Below, piece by piece: positions 6,039 through 12,690 of a stretch of 18,252 nt of DNA. The position numbers were made by a program, and so were the translations under genes. Positions within the stretch are counted from its first letter, which is position 1; each line of letters begins with the position of its first letter. The notes beneath the pieces were generated by a model. The model saw nothing but the letters and a program-made list of their open reading frames with translations, was not told the origin of the DNA and searched no databases. The stretch is from UBA1138 sp036338615 (GTDB lineage: Bacteria; Gemmatimonadota; Gemmatimonadetes; Longimicrobiales; Gaopeijiaceae): contig JAYZBT010000309.1 in assembly GCA_036338615.1 (NCBI GenBank), positions 1 to 18,252 of the forward strand. The letters are read 5' to 3'.

Positions 6039-7073
6039 TCAGACCTGCCCGAATAGCGTCTTGCCCTCGCTCAGCAGGTCGCCGCACGCCACGCGCACGC
6101 GCGCCGACATGCTGTCTTCCGCCTTTTTCAGGTAGGAGCGAGGGTCGTACAACTTCTTGTCTCCGATCTCGCCGTCGACTTTCAGCACGGCGTCGTAGTT
6201 GGATATGATGTGATCCGCGATGGGGCGGGTGAACGCGTACTGCGCGTCGGTATCCACGTTCATCTTCACCACGCCGTACGCGAGCGTCTCACGGATCTCG
6301 GAAAGCAGCGAGCCGCTACCACCGTGGAAGACGAGGTCCATCTCGGCGTCCGCGCCGTGCTTTTCGATGACCGCGGCTTGGCCCTGCTTCAAGATCTCGG
6401 GGCGTAGCTTCACCGCGCCGGGCTTGTAAGGGCCGTGCACGTTTCCGAAGGTCGCCGCGAACGTGAACGGCCCGATGTCGTGCAGTGCTTCGTAGACCGT
6501 GAGCATGTCCTCCGGAGTGGTGTAAAGCTCCTCCTCGGGCGTGTCCTCGCTGCCGGCGGCTCCGTCCTCTTCCCCTCCGACCACACCTGCCTCGACCTCC
6601 AGCACGATCTCGTTCTCGGCGCACAGCCGCAGATACTCGTCACAGATCGTGATGTTGTCCTCGAGCGGCAGGATGGAGGCGTCCAGCATGTGGTTCTGGA
6701 AGAGGTTGGCCTCGCCGCGCGCGCGCCGCTTCGCAGTCTCCTCGATGAGTGGCTTGAGGAAGCCCGCGGCTTTCTCCGGCTGGCAATGATCGGTGTTCAG
6801 TGCGATCAACACGTCGTATTGCTCCGCGAGCCGATGCGCCGCTTCCGCCAAGACGATACAGCCGTAAGCGGCGTCCTTGTTCGCGAGCCCCGAGGCGAAC
6901 TGTCCGGCCCCTGTCGAGAACTGGATGATCCCGTCCGATTTGGACTCCGCAAAGCCCTTCATGGCGGCGTTCAACGTGATTACCGACGTACAATTGATGG
7001 CGGGGTATGCGTACGCTGCGCCTTGGGCCGTGGAGAGCATCTGCTGGAACTGCGCGGGTGTGGCGATCGGCAT
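6039..7073 (-). CDS. fba: class II fructose-bisphosphate aldolase
   Basis: A 344-residue zinc-dependent aldolase that cleaves fructose 1,6-bisphosphate to glyceraldehyde 3-phosphate and dihydroxyacetone phosphate in glycolysis, and does the reverse in gluconeogenesis. Visible motifs: LNTDHCQPEKA with catalytic Asp95 and zinc ligand His96, LEVEAGVVGGEEDG (158-171), GNVHGPYKPG with zinc ligand His213, FHGGSGS with His250, and NVDTDAQYAFTRP (272-284) for phosphate and substrate binding. Length and motif set fit the longer class II group also found in actinobacteria. The ATG at 7073 has no clear Shine-Dalgarno. It follows the SDR gene by 66 nt on the same strand, but a hairpin lies between, so it may have its own promoter. 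It is convergent with the OsmC-family gene, with only 3 bp between stops. Confidence 0.95.
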   Translation of the reverse strand: MPIATPAQFQQMLSTAQGAAYAYPAINCTSVITLNAAMKGFAESKSDGIIQFSTGAGQFASGLANKDAAYGCIVLAEAAHRLAEQYDVLIALNTDHCQPEKAAGFLKPLIEETAKRRARGEANLFQNHMLDASILPLEDNITICDEYLRLCAENEIVLEVEAGVVGGEEDGAAGSEDTPEEELYTTPEDMLTVYEALHDIGPFTFAATFGNVHGPYKPGAVKLRPEILKQGQAAVIEKHGADAEMDLVFHGGSGSLLSEIRETLAYGVVKMNVDTDAQYAFTRPIADHIISNYDAVLKVDGEIGDKKLYDPRSYLKKAEDSMSARVRVACGDLLSEGKTLFGQV

Positions 7074-7131
7074 CGTAGGGGGTTGTTGGAGTAGAGGTCA
7101 TCGGTTCCCAGAATAAAGTAAGGAACGGCGA

Positions 7132-7152
7132 GCCCGGCGCTACATGCCGGGC
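7132..7152 (-). terminator. hairpin at the SDR stop codon, possible weak terminator
   Basis: GCCCGGC (7132-7138) and GCCGGGC (7146-7152) form a perfect 7-bp stem with a 7-nt loop containing the SDR stop codon. On the minus strand the stem is followed by a pyrimidine-rich stretch (CCGTTCCTTACTTTATT) but no true U-run. It may reduce transcription into the aldolase gene or stabilise the upstream mRNA 3' end rather than terminate fully. Confidence 0.4.
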
Positions 7153-7928
7153 GGTGTGAATCTCCCGTCGATCGCCGTCCAGCCGCCATCCGCGAACAGC
7201 ACCGTTCCGGTGACGTAGCTGGCGGCGTCGGAAGCCAGGAAGACCGTGGGCCCGGCCATCTCTCTCGCGCTGCCCCAGCGCTTGAAGATGTTCCGATCAC
7301 CGTACGCGTCATACCAGTCCCGAATGTCCTTGATTGGAGCGGTGAGGGGGGTGTCGATCACGCCGGGTGCGACGGCGTTGATGCGCACGCCGTCCGGGCC
7401 CAGTTCGGCGGCGGCGGTGCGCACCATCTGGACGATGCCCGCCTTGGTGGCCGCGTACATGCTCTGGCCGGGCTCCACCACGAGGGAGCGGATGGAGCTG
7501 AACAGAATGATGGACCCCGAGCCTTGCGCGCGCATGATGCGGCCGGCCGACTGTAGCACGTGCGCGTTGCCCTTCAGGTTCACACCGAGCACGAGGTCGA
7601 TCTCCTCATCGGTGTAGTCCAGCAGCGGCTTGCGCACGTTGATCGCCGGTGTGCAAACGACGACGTCGAGCGAGCCTCGCTCGGAGGCGACCGCCTCGAA
7701 TGCCGCGGTGACGGAGGGGCCGTCGACGATATCGACGAGGGCGGCGTCGGCCTCGCCTCCGGTCGTGCGGATCGTCGCAGCCGTTTCGGTCGCGGCGTCC
7801 AACTTCAGGTCGAGGCACCGCACGTAGGCGCCCTGCTCGGCGCAGCCGATCGCGACGGCTTCTCCGATGCCGGAACCGCCACCGACAATCGCGGCGTTTT
7901 TGCCTTCGAGGCTGAACATGGAGGACAT
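7140..7928 (-). CDS. short-chain dehydrogenase/reductase (SDR)
   Basis: A 262-residue classical SDR, an NAD(P)-dependent oxidoreductase. The Rossmann fold starts with VGGGSGIGEA (residues 15-24), and Asn117 is in VNLKG. The catalytic set is SSIRS (144-148) with Tyr158 and Lys162 in YAATK. The cofactor is followed by RCLDLKLD, where Asp40 suggests NAD rather than NADP. AVAPGVIDTP and the C-terminal ASYVTGTVLFADGG are typical. The usual NNAG is replaced by CTPAIN (92-97), which is unusual. The substrate cannot be read; relatives act on sugars, sugar acids and 3-oxoacyl groups. The ATG at 7928 shares one base with the symporter stop (TGATG), so the two are translationally coupled and the symporter may import the SDR substrate. 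A longer reading upstream only shadows the symporter. Confidence 0.9.
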   Translation of the reverse strand: MSSMFSLEGKNAAIVGGGSGIGEAVAIGCAEQGAYVRCLDLKLDAATETAATIRTTGGEADAALVDIVDGPSVTAAFEAVASERGSLDVVVCTPAINVRKPLLDYTDEEIDLVLGVNLKGNAHVLQSAGRIMRAQGSGSIILFSSIRSLVVEPGQSMYAATKAGIVQMVRTAAAELGPDGVRINAVAPGVIDTPLTAPIKDIRDWYDAYGDRNIFKRWGSAREMAGPTVFLASDAASYVTGTVLFADGGWTAIDGRFTPPGM

Positions 7929-9361
7929 CAAGGTGCTCCCTGCGAGGTGGGCCGACGGACGAATTGCACGATCGCGAATGCCGCGCCGGACGCGAGGATC
8001 CCGAGCAGCGTTCGGTCCAACCACCGCGAAGCCATCCAGGGCGGGAAGCCGCTCCGCTTCGAGAGCTCGACGATGATCAACACGGTCACCCCGACGCCGA
8101 TCGCGGCGAGTGCCTCGGGCACACCGGCCCGGCGCGAATGCAGACCGACGACGATCGGCACGAAGAGGGAGACGCTCATCACGGAGTAGAAGATCGTCAG
8201 AGAGTCGATGACGGTCGGGATCACGAATACCAGCAGGATTGCGAGGCTTCCCCCCGCGAGCGCCGCCAGACGAGCCACCTTCAAGACCTGCGCATCCGAA
8301 GCCTCAGGCGCGAGGTATCGCTTGTAGATGTCCTTGGACAGCGAGGTGGAGAGCATGAAGAGGATCGTGTCCGCGCTGCTAACCTCCGCGGAGAAGACGG
8401 CCGCAAGGGCGAGCGCGCCGAACACGGTGGGCAGGCCCAGGGTGAGGACGGTAGGGACCGCGAACTCGGGGTTGGCCAGGGCTGGATCGTAGACTCGCGC
8501 GATCATGCCGAGCAGAGCCGGGGCGAACGCGAAGACCAGCAATACGCAGCCTTGGGCGGCGATCCCGATGCGCAGGGTACGCTCATCGCGACACGCGTAG
8601 GCCTTCTGCAGGAGGCCGGGCGAGATGATGAAAGCGGGAACGATCAGAGCGACGAACACCAGGCCCGATCCCGAAAAAATGTCGAGGTATTCCGGGGTCG
8701 GCGCGGCGGCCGTGACTGCCTGCCAACCCCCGGCCATCGATAGCGCGAGCGGAACCGCGATCGCGAAGCCGACGAGCAGCACGACCAGCTGGACGACGTT
8801 CACCCAAGCGGATGTGAGCAGACCGCCCGCGCAGAAGTAAGCCGTCATCACGATGCCGCCCATGAGCGCCCCAACCCAGCGGGGAGCGCCGAGCACCCAT
8901 TCGAGAATCTCCGACATCGCGATCAGCTGCGCGGCGAGTATCGCCAGGGTCGCGAACCAGAGCAGGGAAGCGATCGTCGCCCGCACCGCACTCCCGTAGC
9001 GGTGCTCGAGGTAGTCGCCGGCGGTATACAGGCCGTTCTTCCTGGCGACTCGCCAGATGCGGGGTCCGACCCAGGTGGCGAGCAGAATCGAACCGATTCC
9101 AGCGGAGCCGACGAACCACCAGGCCGAGAGCCCGACGGTATAGCCGAGGCCAGATGCTCCGATTATGGAGCCGGCTCCGATGTTGGCGGCGAGGAACGTC
9201 GAAAAGGTCAGTCCGGGCCCCAGCTTCCGGTCGGCTACGAAAAAGCTGTCCGCTCCGGCCACTCGCCTCGAGACCCACAACCCGAAGACGACGAGCGCGA
9301 TCGAGTAACCCAGCAGGATGCCGAGTTGCAGTGCGACCGGTGCGTCGGGATCTGGGTTCAC
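7928..9361 (-). CDS. sodium:solute symporter (SSS family)
   Basis: A 477-residue integral membrane protein with roughly 13 hydrophobic segments, the usual size of SSS-family Na+-coupled importers (sugars, amino acids, carboxylates, vitamins). Family landmarks: ADSFFVADRKLGPG (37-50) after the first helix, NIGAGSIIGASGLGY (60-74), TAGDYLEHRYG (113-123), and SAEVSSADTILFMLSTSLSKDIYKRY in the later half, where the paired Ser residues belong to the sodium-site helix. The start is GTG at 9361, 19 nt after the peptidase gene. The end overlaps the SDR by one base. The substrate is not deducible; coupling to an SDR suggests a sugar, sugar acid or related carbonyl compound, and the upstream peptidase would alternatively suggest amino-acid-like products. 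Confidence 0.92.
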   Translation of the reverse strand: MNPDPDAPVALQLGILLGYSIALVVFGLWVSRRVAGADSFFVADRKLGPGLTFSTFLAANIGAGSIIGASGLGYTVGLSAWWFVGSAGIGSILLATWVGPRIWRVARKNGLYTAGDYLEHRYGSAVRATIASLLWFATLAILAAQLIAMSEILEWVLGAPRWVGALMGGIVMTAYFCAGGLLTSAWVNVVQLVVLLVGFAIAVPLALSMAGGWQAVTAAAPTPEYLDIFSGSGLVFVALIVPAFIISPGLLQKAYACRDERTLRIGIAAQGCVLLVFAFAPALLGMIARVYDPALANPEFAVPTVLTLGLPTVFGALALAAVFSAEVSSADTILFMLSTSLSKDIYKRYLAPEASDAQVLKVARLAALAGGSLAILLVFVIPTVIDSLTIFYSVMSVSLFVPIVVGLHSRRAGVPEALAAIGVGVTVLIIVELSKRSGFPPWMASRWLDRTLLGILASGAAFAIVQFVRRPTSQGAP

Positions 9362-9380
9362 TCGGCGGTATCCAGAGTGC

Positions 9381-10460
9381 CTACCGCCCCAGATCCGAGA
9401 CGCTTGGAATCCCTGGCAGTCCCTCCGCCATGCGCACCGCGCGCAGAATCGCTTCCGCCATCACATCGGCCGCCAGCGCCCCGATCACCGTTACGTTCGC
9501 AGGCCCCTCGAGCACACCGGTCGCCAGCGAGAACACGGTGTCGCCGTCGCCCATCGTGTGCGCCGGATAGATCGTGCGCGCGAGCCCGTCCTGCGCCATC
9601 TGGGCAACCTTGGTCGCCTGCGCCTTCGTGAGCGTGGCGTTGGTCGCCACCACGCCGATCGTGGTATTGGCGCCAGCGTCGATTTGTGGCTCCTCGCCCG
9701 GCCCACCAGAAGCTCGCAGCAGGCGGCGAGCGTCCGCGAGGCCGTTTCCGTCTTCGGTGCGCACACCCGCTACGACCTCGCCGGTTGCGGGGTCGATGAT
9801 GTCCCCGACGGCGTTCACCGCCACGGCGGCGGCGATCACCAGCCCGTTCTGCAGCGTTACGGATGCCGTGCCGAAACCGCCCTTCATCGAGCGGCCGCCG
9901 CCACCCATTTTGCCGACCGTGGCACCGGTACCCGCTCCGACAGACCCTTCCGGGGTGGGCTCGGAGGTCGCCGCCTCGGCGGCGGAGTACCCGCACTCAG
10001 GACCCGGGCGGATTTTCTCGTCACCTTCGAGTCCGAGGTCGAAGAGGATCGCTCCGACGACGATGGGTACCACCTTCCCGCGGCCCACGGGCCATCCGAT
10101 GCCGCGCTCGTCCAGGTACTTCATGACCCCGGACGCGGCATCGAGGCCGAAGGCGCTGCCGCCTGAGAGAACGACCGCGTGCACCTGGTCGACCATGTTC
10201 ACCGGGTCGAGCAAGGCGATCTCTCGGCTGCCCGGTGCGCTACCGCGCACGTCCACACCGCCGACGGCCCCCGCCCGCGCCAGGATCACGGTGCAGCCCG
10301 TGGGCCGGGCGCTCAGCGTGTGGTGTCCGAGCTCCAGGCCCGGCACCGCCGTGATGCCCCACGCCTCCATGCCGGGTCCCCCCTGGGCCTCGAGGGGCTC
10401 ATACGGGATCGGGGCCCCCACCAAGAGGGCCCCGACCATGAGTTCGAGTGACTTCTTCAC
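9381..10460 (-). CDS. secreted P1-family self-processing peptidase/amidase (DmpA/NylC-like)
   Basis: A 359-residue member of the P1 family (DmpA, beta-peptidyl aminopeptidase, NylC), N-terminal nucleophile enzymes that cleave themselves into two chains and then hydrolyse unusual peptides or amides. The predicted cleavage point is between Asn265 and Thr266 in AGANTTIGVVATNA, close to the position known for NylC; Thr266 would be the nucleophile. Other family segments: GLELGHHT (41-48), VLSGGSAFGLDAASGV (97-112), and a Gly-rich GAGTGATVGKMGG (175-187). The N-terminus (VKKSLELMVGALLVGAP ... LEAQ) looks like a signal peptide, so it should act outside the cytoplasm. The start is GTG at 10460 with GGAAG 8 nt upstream. 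It lies 16 nt after the lectin-like gene and 19 nt before the symporter. The true substrate is unknown. Confidence 0.88.
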   Translation of the reverse strand: MKKSLELMVGALLVGAPIPYEPLEAQGGPGMEAWGITAVPGLELGHHTLSARPTGCTVILARAGAVGGVDVRGSAPGSREIALLDPVNMVDQVHAVVLSGGSAFGLDAASGVMKYLDERGIGWPVGRGKVVPIVVGAILFDLGLEGDEKIRPGPECGYSAAEAATSEPTPEGSVGAGTGATVGKMGGGGRSMKGGFGTASVTLQNGLVIAAAVAVNAVGDIIDPATGEVVAGVRTEDGNGLADARRLLRASGGPGEEPQIDAGANTTIGVVATNATLTKAQATKVAQMAQDGLARTIYPAHTMGDGDTVFSLATGVLEGPANVTVIGALAADVMAEAILRAVRMAEGLPGIPSVSDLGR

Positions 10461-10476
10461 TGTAGGAGCTTCCGAA

Positions 10477-11163
10477 TCAGTCGGTCTCCGTCCGCGCCGC
10501 CGGTTGCTGCGGCACGTTCCCATCGGTTGCGAAGCAATAGAAGAACCCGTTTCCACCCGTACCCTGCAGGTCGGACTGGCTGCAGCCGCGCGAGCTATGA
10601 GCGGAATTCCAGGACTCGGGGTTCTCGCCGCCACCTGTGCGGTCGTGGTGACCTACGCGCGCGCTGCCTTCTCCGCTGCTCGTCCAGTTGTCACAGTTCG
10701 TATTGCCGTCACCCATGTAGACCGTACCGTCCATGTTCGAACCGGTCAGGATGTCGTGCATGTTGGGATCGTCGCCTCGACCGTTCGACATGGCCCCCCT
10801 CTCCGTGAGAATCGACTCCTTGGTGAGGTTGGCGGCGTCGGAGTGAAGCGCGGTGACGTCTGCGGCGATCATGTCGCCCGAGAAGTTGAACCAGGGGCCC
10901 GTGCCGATGCGGTCACGCGCGTTTACGGCCGGCTGGCCATCGCGGGCCATGGCGCTCAAGTACGCGCGCCAAGTGAGGTCGCCGAACCCAACGGGATACG
11001 CGAGGTCCGTGCACGCCTGATCCGCGCCTTCGAGACCGCCGAGGCTCGCTCCGGCTCCAGGGCCCGCGCTGGTGATGAAGAAGCTCATGTTGGCATCCTG
11101 GGCGGCGGCTGGAGCCGCAGCTATGAGCGCTACGGCGGCGAGGGCGGCAATCATCTTCTTCAC
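10477..11163 (-). CDS. secreted lectin-like protein (C-type-lectin/endostatin-like Cys pattern)
   Basis: A 228-residue exported protein. Residues 1-21 are a clear signal peptide (KKM, then a hydrophobic Ala-rich core ending APAAA). The mature part has four cysteines, Cys51, 157, 194 and 210, in ACTDLA, CDNWTS, GCSQSDL and FYCFA, enough for two disulfides. Recurrent motifs of a bacterial family often labelled simply lectin are visible: MSFFITSAGPG, WRAYLSA, NARDRIGTGPWFN, HDILTGS, and GHHDRTGGG followed by SWNSAH. The late Cys-x-x-Trp and Cys-Phe pattern recalls C-type-lectin or endostatin folds; sugar binding is not shown. The start is GTG at 11163 with AGGAG 6 nt upstream, a strong site. It is the first gene of the minus-strand cluster and is divergent from the M20 peptidase. 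Confidence 0.75.
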   Translation of the reverse strand: MKKMIAALAAVALIAAAPAAAQDANMSFFITSAGPGAGASLGGLEGADQACTDLAYPVGFGDLTWRAYLSAMARDGQPAVNARDRIGTGPWFNFSGDMIAADVTALHSDAANLTKESILTERGAMSNGRGDDPNMHDILTGSNMDGTVYMGDGNTNCDNWTSSGEGSARVGHHDRTGGGENPESWNSAHSSRGCSQSDLQGTGGNGFFYCFATDGNVPQQPAARTETD

Positions 11164-11193
11164 GGTGTTCTCCTGCTTCGGGTGGGCCGGTGG

Positions 11194-11211
11194 GCCGGAC
11201 CTCCGTCCGGC
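11194..11211. other. leader hairpin upstream of the lectin-like gene
   Basis: GCCGGAC (11194-11200) and GTCCGGC (11205-11211) form a perfect 7-bp stem with loop CTCC, 31 nt upstream of the GTG start at 11163. Next to it GGTGGGCC is repeated twice in tandem (11181-11196). In the transcript this would be a stable 5' hairpin just before the ribosome-binding site, possibly an mRNA stabiliser. The rest of the 209-bp divergent region (to 11372) shows no promoter I can defend. Confidence 0.4.
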
Positions 11212-11372
11212 GTGCTTGCTCAGCGATCAGTCTGGGCAATGTCCGGGGGTTTGGCGAAACCGGCAATAGGGGGCTAGGACACGCTGGACGCTGCTGGTCT
11301 TTCGCCGCGGAGGCTCGGGAATAGTTTCACGCCAACTGGCCGTTCCCCTTCCCCTTGTCCCCCCCCACGCGC

Positions 11373-12641
11373 ATGTCTCACTCGGATGCCGTCGATCGCG
11401 TGCTCGCTCGAGTCGAACAAGCCCGAGACGAGCTCGTGGACTTCACCGCTGAGTTGATTCGGATTCCGACGGTGAATCCGCCAGGGGAAAACTACCGTGA
11501 CTGTGCCGAGGCGATCGGCGCCCGCATGGGTGCGACCGGTCTCGACGTCCAGTATGTCGAGGCTGAAGGATGCGCAGAGCACACGAGTGCCCACCCTCGG
11601 GTGAACGTGATCGGCCGCTGCCATGGCTCGGCCCGGCCGTGCCTGCACCTGAATGGCCATTTCGACGTGGTGCCGGCGGGAGAGGGGTGGAGCGTCGACC
11701 CTTTCGGCGGCTCGGTGCGGGACGGTCGACTGTACGGGCGCGGCGCCTCGGACATGAAGTCCGGGCTGGCCGCGGCCCTGTTCGCTGTCGAAGCGATCAG
11801 ACGCGCGCGGGTCGATCTGCGGGGCAGCGTGGAGGTCAGCGGCACGGTGGACGAAGAGAGCGGAGGCTTCGCGGGGGTCGCCTATCTGTGTGAGACGGGT
11901 CATCTCTCTTCCGAGCGCACGGACTTCGCGATCATCCCCGAGCCCTTCGGGCCAGACAGGATCTGCGTCGGTCATCGGGGCGTGTACTGGTTCGACGTCG
12001 TCGCGCACGGTCAGATCGCCCACGGCAGCATGCCGCATCTAGGACGCAACGCCATCGATGACATGGCCGCGCTGATCGACGCCGTGGCGTCACGACTGGG
12101 AAGCGAGTTGGCCGCGCGTATCACGGCGATGCCCGTCGTGCCCGAGGCGTCGCGCCAGGCGTCGATCAACGTCAATGCTGTGGTGGGTGGCCAGGCCGGC
12201 CAGGCTCAGCAGAGTCCCTGCGTCGCCGACCGTTGTACCGCGACCTTTGACCGTCGCTTCCTTCCCGAGGAATCGTACGAGCAAGTGCGCGCCGAGGTGG
12301 TAGCCATCGTGCGCGCCGTCGAGGCCGAACAACCAGGCCGTCGCTACACGATCGAGGACCGCATGATCGTGGATCCGGTGCAGACCCCTGAGGGCTCTCC
12401 AGTCGTAACGGCCTTGTCCAACGCCATCGCGCATGTCCGTGGCACGAAGGCGGCGCTGGTAGGCAGTCCCGGCACGTACGACCAGAAGCACCTCGCACGC
12501 ATCGCGGGCGTAAGGCACTGTGTGGCCTATGGTCCCGGTCCTCTGGAGGAAGCGCACCAGCCGGACGAGTCCTGCTCGGTCGACGATCTGGTGGCCTCGG
12601 CCCAGGTGATGGCATTGGCGGCCCTGGAGTTGGTGGGATAG
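11373..12641 (+). CDS. M20-family metallopeptidase (ArgE/DapE/CPG2-type amidohydrolase)
   Basis: A 422-residue di-zinc hydrolase of the M20 family (acetylornithine deacetylase, succinyl-diaminopimelate desuccinylase, carboxypeptidase G2, peptidase T types). Metal and catalytic residues: His96 and Asp98 in LNGHFDVVP, bridging Asp127 in GRGASDMKSG, catalytic Glu161 with Glu162 in TVDEESGG, Glu190 in IPEP, and His395 in EEAHQPDE. The dimerisation lid lies at about 200-310, including INVNAVVGG. It should release an acyl group or C-terminal amino acid from an N-acylated substrate. The general motifs do not separate ArgE from DapE, and no arginine or lysine gene is adjacent, so a catabolic amidase is as likely. 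The ATG at 11373 has no Shine-Dalgarno; a TTG at 11355 would add six residues. No signal peptide is seen. The large exported propeller protein follows 49 bp downstream. Confidence 0.9.
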   Translation: MSHSDAVDRVLARVEQARDELVDFTAELIRIPTVNPPGENYRDCAEAIGARMGATGLDVQYVEAEGCAEHTSAHPRVNVIGRCHGSARPCLHLNGHFDVVPAGEGWSVDPFGGSVRDGRLYGRGASDMKSGLAAALFAVEAIRRARVDLRGSVEVSGTVDEESGGFAGVAYLCETGHLSSERTDFAIIPEPFGPDRICVGHRGVYWFDVVAHGQIAHGSMPHLGRNAIDDMAALIDAVASRLGSELAARITAMPVVPEASRQASINVNAVVGGQAGQAQQSPCVADRCTATFDRRFLPEESYEQVRAEVVAIVRAVEAEQPGRRYTIEDRMIVDPVQTPEGSPVVTALSNAIAHVRGTKAALVGSPGTYDQKHLARIAGVRHCVAYGPGPLEEAHQPDESCSVDDLVASAQVMALAALELVG

Positions 12642-12690
12642 GATCGGGCTACTTCTGCAGGTTGTTCGGGCAGCTCTTCCGGAGGCACTG

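Noticed and set aside
6029..6040. GAGGG...CCCTC hairpin at the OsmC/aldolase junction as a bidirectional terminator
   Set aside because: The stem is short, needs a bulge, and has no U-run on either side.
9574..11277. A long plus-strand open frame of 567 codons
   Set aside because: It lies antisense to the P1 peptidase and lectin-like genes, which have clear family motifs, signal peptides and ribosome-binding sites; the antisense protein shows no recognisable domain.
11274..12038. A 254-codon minus-strand open frame
   Set aside because: It is antisense to the metal-binding half of the M20 peptidase, where codon content clearly favours the plus-strand gene.
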